From Phanerodontia chrysosporium (taxonomy: Eukaryota > Basidiomycota > Agaricomycetes > Polyporales > Phanerochaetaceae), in NCBI GenBank assembly GCA_001910725.1, contig MJGA01000005.1:682001-746000 (forward strand): a stretch of 64,000 nucleotides of DNA. The letters run 5' to 3'. Positions 1 to 11,667 of the stretch are shown here, in pieces. The notes below the pieces were generated by a model, which worked only from the letters and a program-made list of their open reading frames with translations, made no database searches and was not told where the DNA came from. How positions within the stretch are numbered: position 1 is the first letter of the stretch; each line of letters begins with the position of its first letter. Made by a program: the position numbers and the translations under genes.

Positions 1-1307
1 GCGGTGTCTGTGGGGTCTTGTGGGTTACTGTGGTGGCGGTATAGTACGGTTTTCGTAGTATGGCGAGCTATCCGTCAACACAAGCCGGCGCACCATCCTT
101 ATATACACCCTGCACGCCCCCGCGATTCACGCACGCATTGTCTCCATGGACGCGACAGCTCGCCCTGCCGAGCCGCACTCGCACACCCTGAGGGCAGCGC
201 GGCCGCGCAGGGCGCATGTCCATGACGTGCGGGAAAGCGCACAGCGCCGGAGCCGCTTAGTCACGGGCATGAGCACGGCGCGGGCAGCTGCTATCAGCGC
301 TGGAGTACACGCTCTTACGTGCCCGCCTAGTCAATGAGGCCCTGGGCCGGTGCGGACGCGGATAAGGCCCTGGGCCCGCATACGTCGCGCGTGCGCGTAT
401 GCCCGGCAGCGCCGTGCCGAGGCGAGGCTCCATCGCGGCGGCGGCAGTAAGGATGGATCTTGGCGATCTGGCTGACTGTAGGGATGACTCGCTCGAGCTC
501 GCTTGTTGCGATAACTCTGTGTGGAATGTGCGAACGAACCTTCGCATCTTCCCAGGGTATATTGGCCAGGCGCGTGACCTTGGCGCCCGAGACAGTCCTC
601 CCTGAGCGGACTTCAGCTTCGCCGGCAAAGGAGTGGAAAGCTAAAGCTTATCTGCACGACGAAGGCTACAGTCATGAGACGCTTGAGCAAGAAGCTAGGC
701 TGAGATGTCGCGGGGAACGCACCAAGACTACACGGCGGACCGCCGTCATCTATGTCAGCACGGCGCATCGAACAAGAAGACGACAAGCACGAGCTCCTAT
801 GATCCTGTAACGATACCTATTCAATTTATGTCACAGCTACATACATACACGGTGGCCGAGTACAAGCGATAAGGGTGTCGCACAAAACGCGGAAAACAGA
901 GAGGGAGACAGAAGGAGAGGGCGGCGTACACGGACCGTGAAACTGGTAATACAAGTTCTCTACTATTTATGTTTGTTGCGGTTGGAAGACGGGGGCGGGC
1001 AGTGATGCGGAAATTAACATACAAGGAGCGGCGGCAGAAGCAGAAGAGCTGGGATGCTTGCGATGCGACGTGGGGAACAACAGCGGAACAAATTGCGAAA
1101 ACGAGTGTAGCGAAGTGGAAGCGATCCGTGAATGATGATGCGAAGAGAGACCCTGGATTGTGAATGCAAAGACCGGAGAGGGATGGACGGTGCATACGGC
1201 ATAGGAAAGCAATACATACAAATAAACTATAGCGGGTCCGTCGCGGGTAGGACTAGGCGGCGAATGATGATGAGACAAGGCGAGGTGCGTCGAGAGGCAG
1301 GCGCTGT
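1..1307. other. Left edge, no supported gene
   Basis: No reading frame here has convincing protein composition or splice structure. The longest frames are Arg/Ser-rich products of GC-rich DNA. The right end would hold the 3' untranslated region of the leftward gene that ends at 1308. Confidence 0.6.
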
Positions 1308-4137
1308 TCAGAGGGCTTCTCCGGTGCCGACCACAGAGGAGATGTTCGAAAGCATGCTCGAGCGCGCGCTGTAGAATGCGGTTGAACGTGACGTGTCGCC
1401 CTCCCAGCGTTCCTCGATTTCGCTCAGCGTCAGAGCGGAGCCGACACCACGAGAGCGGCTCTGGTGAGAAAATGCGCGCGTGTGCTTCGAGGCGTCAGTC
1501 TTGGACCGCGAACGAAGCGCCGAATCCGAGTGCGAAGGGCGCACGGAGGCGGAAGGACGCGTGTCCAAACGGGTGGGCGACGGCGGGAATGGCCTGCTGT
1601 CGACGGAGAAGCCAAGTGCCGAAAACTGTAGCAAACTGTCAGCTCTCAGAGGAGAAGAAGACTAATGGAATCACTGACCTCAGGAGATAGAGCAGGCAGC
1701 TGCTTCGCTTCCGAAGCAGGGCTAGACTCTACGACCTCCCTCGGTGGACCGAAACCCTGAGGGGGCATTGGCCAGACCTTGCGGGGCTCGGCAGCAAGAG
1801 CGAAACGTGGTCCTCGGACCCAACCACCGTTGCCGCGCGAGGGCATATCGTCCATGCAATCGTCGTCCTGACAGTCGAGCTCGCTCACAAAGACATCGTC
1901 TGCGATCGCAGGCCCTACAGGCTCCAAAAGGGAGGAGGCCGAGGTCACAGCAGAAGTCGCCATCGGGAACGGCGACGGTGGACGCTCTGTAGTGAGTAGA
2001 GCGGCGACGCGAAGCGAGTTCTGCGACTTCCGCTTCCGAAGGCGAGGTGATGTCGGGGTCGGCGGCAGAAACTCTACGCGGTAAGGTGTCGGGCTGGGCG
2101 GCAGGGGGATGTTGGGAGGCGGTCCGGGCGAGGGCGGGATGGGCGAGCCAAAGGACCGCCGCGAAGGCGTCGGCGAGGATGGCAGCGGGATAATGTGCGC
2201 GGGAAAGTCGCTCATGTTCGGCAGAGCGGCATTCTGCCTGAGACCAATGGGCGACCACTCCGAGTACGGCGTAGGAGACGGCGAAGGCGATAGAGACGAC
2301 ATGGTCATCTCCGGCGTCGGGAACACAAATGGCCTGCGTTCCATCTCGGGGCTGTCGACCTCCATAGGAGAATAGGGTCGGTTATCCAGCCCGCTCGTCA
2401 ATGGCGTGATGGTATCACCGCTGTTAGTGTGCGAATGTCCGCTGCCGCTCGACTTCTTCCGTATGGTCCGCGCCCGTGCCTTCTTGTCCAGGTGTGTCTT
2501 CCTCGGGCTTGGGCTTGGCGACTCAGGCAATTCAAATGGTCCTGGTGTCCGCGACCGAGGAACCTCGATGTCACCCTTGGCAAAGGGATCATCCTCGGGA
2601 GTCAGAACGCGGTCGACAACCATGCTTTCCGCTTCTGATTCGACGCTCGTGCGGCGACTGACGGCGCCAATGAACGAGTTCGAATGTGGCGTCGGCGGCA
2701 TAGAGCCCCCACCCGATGAGAACGTCGTGGTCGTGTCGAAAGACGAAGGTGTAGACTCGTTAGACGAGCTGGTGATGACCGAAAGGTTGAGTTTCGACCT
2801 GGAACGAAGCTTGTTCATTTTCAAAGAGCGAGGGATCGCCTGAGAAATGCGGTCTGCAAGCGTCGTCGATTTACCAATAGTCTGTGTTGAGACATGATCA
2901 GCATATATGCGGTACTAGTAGTGATGAGATGGCTTACCGTTGAGCGGATGCTTGCCGCGCTACCTCTCCGGTCGATGACATGAGGCGGGGCATCGGCGGG
3001 ACGCTCGATGTCCTCCCGCGGCCAAAGCTCTTGCGAAGCAGAGAACGGAGAGGTGGGCGTAGGAGGCGGTGGCGGCGGCCGTGGGTTGGTGTACGGCTCT
3101 GGGCACCACGCCGGCAGCTCGCCCTCTGCAAACTCGATCGCCATGCTCGAAGCTCCAGTGAGAGAAGGAAGACAGGATCCGCCATGGAATTGGCTCTTGA
3201 GTGCTTCCTGCCGGGTCCAGACAACAGATTGAACGACCGAGACTTGTTCAGCGGTGGCAAACGAGTATGTGGGCGAAGAGGCGAGCCAGAGAGCGAGGGC
3301 TGCGACGGCGTACGTGTACGAGATGAAGAGAAGGACGAGGAGGTATTCCGGCGCGTGGAGATGAGATCTCCAAGGAGGGTCGGAGCCGGGCTTTTGCTGC
3401 GAGAATTACGGGGTAACGGGGTATGTGCTGAGCGCGGTCCATCGCGAGACGATTGCTGTGGTATCTTCAATATGCCGAGAGGAAGAGAGCTGGACCTGTG
3501 GCGCGTAACCGAGACCTTGACGTCAAGCTCCATGTCTGGGCTGGGCGAGCCCCGGAGCGTGCTCGGCGGCGTGTTTTCGTCACTCGAGGGAAAGGGGAAC
3601 CGAGGAGAGTGTGATGCAGTGCTGTATTGCGACGGAGGCGTGCAGTGGAAGCGGAGGTGGATGTCCGAGGAGTAAGCGTGGCGACCGAGGCACGGGTATC
3701 TCTATCATTGATGGGACCTTGTGGTATAGTAGAAGACGGCGGAGGACGAGAGCCGAAGCGCGAGTGCGGAGGCTCTTGAGCACGCGTTTGGTGATGCCTG
3801 GACGCGACGAGGGCTCGCCATTGGTCGAGGCCGAGGACGGGAGTATGCCTCGAAAGTTGAACGCGCTGAACGACTGGGACCTCGGGCGCTCGGACTGACG
3901 GCGCATGTCGCGCAAGCGGGTGTGGTTCTCGTCGGCGGAGTCGTCAAAGTAGCTTCTGCCGATGGTGGAGACGGCGGACTTGGGGCCCGGGGCGGGTGGG
4001 GAAGCAGGGGTGAGAACGAGAGTCGGTGACGGGAGGTCGAACGCGCTGGTGAGGAGCTGCTCGAAGTCGCGTACGGAGAAGGAAGGAGCGCGGTGGTGGG
4101 CGTCGGGGCCGTGTGAGGGACGGCGTCGGGCGTGCAT
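1308..4137 (-). CDS. Ser/Pro-rich protein of unknown function (877 aa)
   Basis: I do not recognise this protein. Coding exons on the minus strand are 4137-3748, 3701-3174, 3132-2938, 2881-1679 and 1625-1308. All junctions are in phase and give 877 residues. Introns are 46, 41, 56 and 53 nt; the last two have strong GTAAGC and GTCAGT donors, and the last has a CTGAC branch point. The protein is low-complexity and rich in Ser, Pro, Arg and Thr, with many SP/TP dipeptides (PPSPTPYR, PLPSSPTPS), polybasic patches (RLRKRKSQ) and a short polyproline run. No membrane segment or catalytic motif is visible. The composition resembles disordered, phosphorylation-rich fungal regulatory or cell-polarity proteins, but that is only an impression. 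An in-frame ATG at 4272 could add 45 residues. The 41-nt intron is the least certain. Confidence 0.7.
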
Positions 4138-4684
4138 GGGGGGCGGGAGAGAGGTTGGGGGCCGACGACGAGGACGAGGAGCGAGCAGGGTTAATATGAG
4201 GGCCGGAAACAGGGGCGGACGGAGAGCACGAAACGCAGCCCGAAAAGGATACAGCCAATCAGCGCGAAGCAAGGTCAGGAGAGATTTACTCCCGTCGACC
4301 CTTCAAAATGCGTTCTCCGGTGCGCTCCCGAGTCAACTTGCTGTCACCGCGCCTCTCGATTGGGCGTTCCCACGGGTTATTTTGCATGTTTTCTGGTCGT
4401 GTTTCTGTTGACAATGCAGCACCCAAGTCGCAGAGACACAGGAGACATTGCGCACCGAGTCAGGGCCGATGACATAACGAGGCGTTGGAGGCAGTGGGCC
4501 TGGCCGCGTGCTCCAGGCGCCCGCAAGTCTCAGCACGTTCCGAAGCTTCAGCCCGGCGGCCATCAGAGTCCCAATCCCCGTCCCGAAACAGCGCTACCGG
4601 TCCCAGGGGTCTTTGTTAGGATCAGAGGCTTTTGCCAAACAATCTCGTCCGAGATTGGCAACTCGCCCTTTCCAGCTGCTCACC
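4138..4684. other. Divergent intergenic region
   Basis: This is the shared upstream region between the leftward Ser/Pro-rich gene and the rightward RRP4 gene. Short frames cross it on both strands but none has supporting splice or motif evidence. No clear TATA element was seen. Confidence 0.5.
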
Positions 4685-6097
4685 ATGATCGCCTTTGCGT
4701 CCTTTGCTGCCCCTCCGGACGACGACGATGTCCTCGCAAAAACCAGGCACCATCAAGGCGTCGCCGACGACATTGACGACGACGACAACGACATGGACCT
4801 CGACCTCGATGACGACGACGACCTCGCTTCTCGCAGCAAACTCACATGTCCCGGCGAGACGCTGACGTCGTCACACGCCTTCATGCGGTGCGCTCCATCC
4901 GATGTCCCGGCCTCTGTCCGCAAGGTCTCACCTCACACACAGCGGCCACGGCACCTATGTCGACAACGACGAGGTGATCGCTTCCGTCGCAGGCACCGTC
5001 GAGCGCGTCAACAAGCTAATCTCTGTCCGTGCTGCCCGCACCCGGTAAACGCTCTCCCTCCCTTCTCCGCCCTTTGCCGCTGATCGCGAGACCAGATACA
5101 ACCCTGAGGTCGGCGATCTCGTCGTCGGGCGGATAACAGAGGTGCGTAAGCGACGCCAAACCCGGCCGCGGCGCGCGCAGAACCTCTGGGGCGGGGCCCC
5201 GGCGCGACGCTTCCAAGCCTCGGCTCCGACTCCCAATGTCTCTCGAGACGGGCTCTACTTTCTTGCTCCACCTCCTTTAACCGTTTGTCTAACTCTCGGC
5301 GCAGGTGCAACCGAGACGGTGGAAGGTCGACGCCGGCTCCCGTCAGGACGCGGTCCTCATGCTTTCCTCCGTGAACCTCCCGGGCGGTGTCCAGGTAGGA
5401 TTTACATCCGTTCATTCCAATTAATGCCGATCATTCATTCTCGCTCCAGCGCAGAAAACTGGAGAGCGATGAGCTCCAGATGCGGACCTTCTTCGAAGAA
5501 GGCGATCTGCTCGTCGCCGAAGTCCAGGCCTTCTTCGCGGACGGCGCGATGTCTCTCCACACCCGCTCTCTGCGATACGGAAAGGTAAACCCCTGTGACC
5601 CTTTTTGCGGATCCCCAGATCTCATGGTATCGGGCAGCTCCGCAACGGACAACTCGTCGTCGTACCACCGGCTCTGATTCGTCGACTCAAGTCACACTTC
5701 ACTTCGCTCCCATGCGGCGTTGACCTTATTTTAGGCCTGAACGGTTACATCTGGGTCAGCAAGCACGTGAAGGAGAGCGACCAGGAGGGCGAAGAAGGCT
5801 TCGACGCCGAGGCCGTGTACTCGAACCGCAACGACGTGAGCCCTGGTTTCGCTTATGTCCACCTGGCAATACTGACGCGAGCGCGTCCCACGCCAGGACA
5901 TCGACGAGGCGACGCGGACCGCGATCGCACGCGTGAGCAACATCATCCGCGTGTTCGCCGCGCACTTCCACCCGCTCTCGGACGCGGTGCTGCTCGAGGC
6001 GTACGAGTGGGCCGTCGAGCAGGAGTGCACCGTCAGGGATCTGCTGCAGGAGGACATCGGCGCCGCGATGATCGCGGCGGTGAGTGCGCACGCGTAG
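4685..6097 (+). CDS. RRP4: Exosome complex cap subunit RRP4
   Basis: This is the S1/KH cap subunit of the RNA exosome, which guides RNA into the nine-subunit barrel for 3'-5' processing and decay in nucleus and cytoplasm. Exons are 4685-4887, 4943-5044, 5096-5141, 5305-5394, 5450-5584, 5638-5835 and 5897-6097, giving 324 aa, close to the family size. After an acidic Asp-rich stretch (residues about 33-55), the N-terminal domain reads [19 protein letters not shown]. The S1 domain follows ([18 protein letters not shown], then [13 protein letters not shown]). The KH region carries the GxNG-type motif LGLNGYIWV. All introns close in phase. The last exon runs through a GTGAGT at 6088 before its stop, so an extra downstream exon is possible. 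The start at 4685 is the first ATG in frame with the conserved region. Confidence 0.9.
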
Positions 6098-7106
6098 TCT
6101 GTGTCTGCCGCCCCTGCCCCGTATGCGTACGCGCACGCGAGTACGTGTGCCTGAGTGGGCCATCGGTATTCGGCCTCCGTCGCGTGCATTGGCGTGCCCG
6201 TCAGGGGCGCACGCGCGCTGCGCTGGCAGCAACGCGATAAGGGGGGCGTAACGGGGCATGTGGCCGGCCAGCGTGCGCCCTGCCGCCAAGCGCACGGCGC
6301 CGGGCGGTAGTGCGTGGTGCGACGCAGTGGGCGGGGTCCCGATGACGGCTGGGGTTGCGCGGTACGCTCGCGCGGTGTGTGTCGGGATCTGCTACCGAAT
6401 GCATATGTCATGCGTGACGAGGGTTAGGCGCAAGGTTGGGCGTGCACCGGAACTCGACTGTCTGTGTGCGTGTGTGATACGTGACTCCGTACAGCCTCTC
6501 GCGGCGGCGCTGAGACGGGCTGCCTCGTCCATGCGCGCCGTACCACCGAGGCTCGCCGCAGCATGGGAGACGCCCTGTTTAGGCTTTGGCGCGCCACACC
6601 GATGTCTGAGAGCGACCAGATCAGCCGTCAGTCTAAGGCGCGCGCCTGCATGCCCGAAATCAGGTGCATATCGTATGTACTTGATACGACCCTTTGCCCT
6701 GCCAGTGCTGCGCTGCGTCCGGATGTCTGCCCGAGCCTGGAGGCTAGAACAGCGCGGTCGGGCGGTACGTGTGTCGGTTTCTCTTTGCTCCTCTACGAAT
6801 ACCTTTCCGAAAGGCGAAGCTTGAATTTCAATATTGACATGCGACAGTTACGGTCCAAGCTAAGCTCTTTCCCGATACCCTCGCTGCACATGCGGAGCGT
6901 TGCAATGACGTCTGTATGTGCGGTACTAGAGCTAGAGACTTGAAGCTTGAGACTACAAGCTAATATATAAAGGCTTCGCTCTGACGAGGCTCCCACGCCG
7001 TGCGGGAATTGAAAGATGTACACGCGATGCCGATGCGATACCACACCGGTTGTGGCACACATGCAGGAAGCAAAGGGAGAGAAAATGCCAAGAAAAAAAT
7101 CGCTAT
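6098..7106. other. Intergenic, no supported gene
   Basis: This interval lies between RRP4 and the tRNA gene. Frames on both strands are short and Arg/Ala/Cys-rich without motifs. Composition drifts from GC-rich on the left to more AT-rich near the tRNA. Confidence 0.5.
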
Positions 7107-7178
7107 TAGCAACTGCTGGTTTCGATCCAGCGACCTCGGGGTTATGAGCCCCGCGCGCTACCCCTGCGCCAAGTTGCT
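7107..7178 (-). tRNA. Initiator tRNA-Met (CAU)
   Basis: On the minus strand the 72-nt sequence folds as a cloverleaf. The 7-bp acceptor stem pairs AGCAACT with AGTTGCT, beginning A1:U72 and followed by discriminator A. The D region contains GGCGCAG, the anticodon loop reads CTCATAA with CAT as anticodon, and the T region contains GGATCGAAACC. The A1:U72 pair, the GGGC/ACCC-type anticodon stem and the A-containing T loop are eukaryotic initiator features, so I call the initiator rather than the elongator. There is no intron. The A box (GGCGCAGGGG) and B box (GGATCGAAACC) serve as the internal RNA polymerase III promoter. Confidence 0.93.
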
Positions 7179-7219
7179 ATGAAAGGTTATCTAAACCTTC
7201 TATTCATCAATAGCGACGA

Positions 7220-7226
7220 TATAAAA
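7220..7226 (+). promoter_or_regulatory. TATA box of the cyclophilin gene
   Basis: TATAAAA lies 139 bases upstream of the cyclophilin start codon, between the tRNA and the gene. Sequence match only. Confidence 0.45.
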
Positions 7227-7364
7227 GAATCTCATCATTACTTCATTCGGGAACTTCATGATATGATAAATAACCGAACGTGTTCATCAGACACGTAGCG
7301 ACTGAGGTCCCAAGACCGTGTTACTTAGCTCGTTCCATCCCTTCACACACTCGACGAGGCCAAC

Positions 7365-9031
7365 ATGATATTTGGTCGCCTTACTCTCGGTTTCTTGCTC
7401 GTCACCATCGCTGCGTTCTTCTGCGCACAGGGTGTCGAGGCCGCAAAGGGCCCGCGAGTGACCCACAAGGTCTACTTCGACATCAAGCAGGGTGACAAGG
7501 ACCTCGGGCGTGGTGAGTACAATCGGCAGCGCTGTCTCCATCGAAGGATTATCTAACGCTATGTGTGTGTGCCCGCAGTCGTCATGGGCCTCTATGGCGG
7601 TGTACGTGTCTCTGGCTGTCGCACGGCGTGGCTCTCTGGACTGACCGGCATCCGAGACAGACCGTGCCGAAGACCGTCGAGAACTTCAGGGCGCTGACGA
7701 CCGGCGTGCGCAAGGATGGCACCCCGCTCGAGCCCGGAATGGGTTACAAGGGCTCCAAGTTTCACCGCGTGATCAAGAACTTCATGATCCAGGGAGGCGA
7801 CTTCAGTACGTCCGCGGCCTCCGCATACTCCGCTGTATATCGGATGCTGACTGCGTTGGGTAGCTCGTGGCGATGGCACTGGCGGCAAGGTATGATAGCT
7901 ATGCCCTAAGGATCTGGTCTGGACCATTCACGCTTGGTCAAAGTCTATCTACGGTGACCGTTTTGCGGACGAGAACTTGTGCGTACTGGCGTTTATTGCT
8001 GAAGAGAATGCATGCTGACGACCATTGCAGCAAGCTCCGCCACACTGGCCCCGGCATTCTCTCCATGGCCAACGCAGGCAAGGATACCAACGGTATGCAC
8101 AAGGCTAGGGCTCTCCCAATCATTGCCTGACACGTCACTTGCAGGCTCCCAGTTCTTCATCACCACTGTCGCGACCAGCTGGCTGGATGGCAAGCACGTG
8201 AGTTCACATGACAGTATTACAGAGGTCCCCACGGGACTAACGATATCATCTGCAGGTCGTCTTCGGCAAGGTTCTTGAGGGAATGGAAGTCGTCCACGCC
8301 ATCGGTAAATCTTCCGGTTTCTTCTATGCGAACGAACTCTTACTCACGTCCAACTGTAGAGGACGTTGCGAAGGGCAGGAACGACAGGCCTGAGGTCGAC
8401 GTGGTTATTGTTGACTGCGGCGAGGTATGTGCCTCCACGTTTGTGGATCTTTACTTGGTTGCTGACTGTGCTACTCATCAGCTTCCTCTTGACCCGCCAA
8501 CTGAGGAGTCCAACGAGGTGCCTGTTCGCGCTGAACTTTAGGTTTGGCTCCGGAACTGATTCCTCTGCTCTACCATCTATGTCGTACTTCGAAATGGGAA
8601 TGAAAAAACTCGGTTGCTGATACAACATTGCACAATGGACCTTCGCTCCGTGGCACGACCTCTAATTCCAGACCGATCTTCAGACAACATCCGCGGTTGC
8701 TCTACCTGAAACCACCCAAGCTGAGCAAATCTCGACGACTGAGAAGGCTGTGGCTACGACCAAGGTCGCTGACAACATTGCTGAGGCCGGTATGGCGTAC
8801 TCCGAGGTCCCGAGCCCTGTCGCAACGGGGTCCATGGGCTACGACGAGATCGACGTTCCGGAGTCGTGGTCGCTGGGTAACTACATCTTTGTCCTGGGTT
8901 TTGCCGCGGCGTTTGGTGTGCTGCTGTGGTATCTGGGTGGAAAGCGGCTCGCGAAGCACATCATGGCTGGGCGGGGACGGGGTGCGTACAAACGCGTAGA
9001 CGAGGCTGATGTAGAGAAGCAGGAGGATTGA
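7365..9031 (+). CDS. ER cyclophilin (PPIase) with C-terminal membrane anchor
   Basis: This is a peptidyl-prolyl cis-trans isomerase of the cyclophilin B type, acting in the ER or secretory pathway. Exons: 7365-7512, 7579-7601, 7661-7805, 7864-7889, 7944-7978, 8031-8092, 8145-8197, 8256-8304, 8360-8424, 8482-8517, 8672-9031; 333 aa. A signal peptide covers residues about 1-26. The cyclophilin fold follows, with the catalytic region [27 protein letters not shown] and the cyclosporin-contact Trp in [13 protein letters not shown]. After the domain the protein continues with a Thr/Ala-rich linker, one hydrophobic helix ([20 protein letters not shown]) and a basic tail. It therefore has no KDEL-type tail and should be a type I membrane protein. 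Every junction is in phase. The 154-nt intron before the last exon is longer than the others. Confidence 0.93.
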
Positions 9032-9448
9032 GTGGACATCTGCCTGCCCGGTCTCGTTATTTGCGTTATTGCGTATGGTTTCTGTGAAGTCCTTTTGGGT
9101 TGTATAATATAATAGATATGTGTCGAGGGTGTTCTGAGGTGGTGGTAACAGGTGCAGCGCTTTGCCATGAGCAATGGGCGCTAAGCGCCACATCCGGGTT
9201 GTTTCGGCCCCGCACACGGGTTGTCTCTGTCACCACTGTTTGTCTCAAACTCTCAGTCACGCAACATCTCGCTACTCTCACGAGCTTTATGACAGCCCCT
9301 CAGGACGCGCGTACCCTGACTTGGTGCGACAGCTGAATAACTTGTCAGACAAGTGGTCCACGATCTACAATTCTACGGGGCATATAAAGCCGTACATTAA
9401 AGCAAACTACGTGTTTTTGTCTGCGTAATGTCTGCTTAGGTGACCATT
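9032..9448. other. Convergent 3' region
   Basis: 3' regions of the cyclophilin gene and of the first CE16 esterase meet here. No gene was seen. Confidence 0.5.
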
Positions 9449-10628
9449 TTAGCTGAACCAAGTTGTGTACTGATCTGACGTCCTCCGAATAGCTGCAGCG
9501 ATCGCTTTGCCAACGTTCCTGTCGGTCTGCTCGGAGGGATGCAACTCATCGTACCTGCACGTCAGGTTAGCAGAGACCCCACGCTGTATAGCTCTGACAC
9601 TTACCAGAAGTAGCTGTCGGCCGCGGCTCCGGTGACAGTCGTGCAGTTGCCCGTATCGGACGTGTCCTGGTTCAGCTCGAAGACGCAGGAGTGGATAGCA
9701 CCCGTGGTGTTCGGTGGGACGGTCCCGTTGAGGAACTTGTGCGGATTTGCGAGCATGTCCTCGAAGAAGGTGTGAGAGTCGAAGTAGCCTGTGCATATGG
9801 GGCTTAATGAACGCTAATGGTACAGATATGGTTGCAGATACCTATGTGAGCTCCGGGGAGAGTCGGCGCAAGAAGCTCAAGCAATGCCTTCGAGAGCGCG
9901 TTGCCAGCGTGGGTCAGCTCTGTCATGAAGACGCTCCACTCTGTGGTGTTCCTCTGTGCTGTCCAGTAACGGTTGGGGTACGAGTCCGCCGAGTAGAGGA
10001 TAGTTTTCTCAAGCGGAATCATCTATGCCCTGTTCAGTGAGCACGTACCCCCTTCATGTCGGTTGATGACTTACGTTTTGGAATAGGAAGTTCCTTGCCC
10101 CATTCTTGTACAAGGTCTTCACCCAATTTACAGCGCAGGTTGTCGTATCGACCACCGTCGCGCCGGGGGCGCCTTGCCCGACGATCAAGGAGTTCACACC
10201 AACGTCGTTCGTCCCGATCCAAAGGGTGTATATCGTCTCTTCTGGGTTGAGATGCAGCGTCCCGTTTTGCTTCTCAGCAAAGAAGAGTGGTAACTGGCTT
10301 TCGAAGAGTGACGGAAATGGACGGAATGTGATGTTGTTTGAGCAGGTCGCTCCCGCTCGTGCGAACGGGAAAAGCTTGAGGTTACCGTCTTGTGCCGCAT
10401 AGATTGGCCACGAGATGCCATTATCGCCGGTCACTACCTACTTAGGTCTTCAGTAGGTCCTCGTTATCCTCGAGATCCTGCTACACTCACCACGTCCGTG
10501 TAGGAGTCTCCAAATGTAACAAGGTTCTTTATCTGTCCTGGCAGTGGCCCCTTGAGGAAGGGAAATTCGAGTGCGAATGAAGACACGGCTCCAAGAGCGA
10601 GAACCGCCACCGATACAGGCTTGAACAT
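9449..10628 (-). CDS. CE16/GDSL-family esterase, copy 1
   Basis: This is a secreted SGNH/GDSL hydrolase resembling fungal carbohydrate esterase family 16 acetylesterases, which remove acetyl groups from plant-polysaccharide oligomers. Exons on minus: 10628-10491, 10437-10075, 10022-9842, 9788-9605, 9554-9449; 323 aa. A signal peptide spans residues about 1-19. Block I is VTFGDSYTD with the nucleophile Ser, split by intron 1 just after it. The Gly/Asn oxyanion blocks are present (ARAGATCSNN and WIGTNDVG), and the catalytic Asp/His block is YDELHPS. Several Asn-x-Ser/Thr sites suggest glycosylation. A second copy lies at 12964-14162 with the same exon lengths except for exon 1. Substrate is inferred from family resemblance. 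Confidence 0.9.
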
Positions 10629-10670
10629 CGTGAAGGTCGACTAGAGAATGCGCACATAGCATCGTACACG

Positions 10671-10678
10671 TATTTATA
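10671..10678 (-). promoter_or_regulatory. TATA box of CE16 copy 1
   Basis: TATAAATA on the minus strand sits about 43 bases upstream of the start codon. Copy 2 has TATAAA at a similar distance. Confidence 0.5.
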
Positions 10679-11667
10679 CACCTGCCGGCAGCTGTTCGCC
10701 AAAGATCATGGGGCACGACTCGTCTACCAACGTACTTCGACGAAAGTTCGGCGACTGGGAGTACAGTCGGGCCTATGAACATGTGACCGCGCCTGAGGTA
10801 CAAAACTGGCTACCTCCGAAAATACTCCCTGCGGGGAAGCCCGGATCGTGCACGCTTTAAAGCAGGTGTGTGACGTTAACCCACGTCCTACGTGCTGACT
10901 GGACTTCGTGAGGATACGATTGGCTCATGCTAGCTCACGTCGCTCGCCAGGTGATCTGAATCCATCGGACCGCGCTCGACATGCACTCCGTCGCAGCCTG
11001 TACTCTTTGCCCGTACGGATGGGAAGTAGAATCATTGGAGGCTGACTGCTTTCAGATGCCGTCCTGCCTCCCCGAATGCCAGCACGCTTTGGCCGCGACG
11101 TTCAGGTCCTCGTACACATCTGAGCTTGCCGCATTGATAGGTGGCTTGATGCCAGGTCCTTACAGAAAACATGTGGAGTGGCTGGTACACGCCTCGTGTT
11201 GAGAACAATGGTATGATGCTTGCATAGGTCCATGATAGCTCTCAGGATGGTGCCTTCGCTGGTCTGTCTTCATCAATCTGGTCTGTTCTCTACGTGCTCC
11301 ACTCACCTTGCTTTCCATTTCGAGCATAAAGGTTCCAGAGGATGCGGGGGAAGGGTCATCAACCCAAGGAGACCATGCCACTTACCTCCAGCCTCTCGCC
11401 TTGCTTTGTCGAGCCCGCTGATTTCGGACCTAACGTGGTCTGCGATATTCACATCGATATGATAAGTGTACTTGTTTTCTATCTCCAATATTTGCTCGTG
11501 TCATGCTAGCTGCAAACAATTTACCTCCCGGACGACACGTGGAAAGACAAAGGATGCAGACACGCCGGGGTTGACTGCCTTAAATATGACCACCCCTCCG
11601 GACTGCTTACCCCATCTCCTACTCTCCTTCAGTCTTGCAGGTTCTTCACGTCTCCCCAGACCCCATC
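10679..11667. other. Intergenic, no supported gene
   Basis: Upstream region of CE16 copy 1 and of the small uncertain gene that follows. Short frames occur on both strands without recognisable motifs. Confidence 0.45.

Noticed and set aside
257..628. 123-codon minus-strand frame at the left edge
   Set aside because: Ser/Arg-rich composition without motif; overlapping frames on the other strand are equally open.
4333..4563. 76-codon minus frame beginning MAAGLKLRNVLRLAGAW upstream of the Ser/Pro-rich gene
   Set aside because: Resembles a presequence, but no in-phase splice to the downstream gene was found and it overlaps the RRP4 upstream region.
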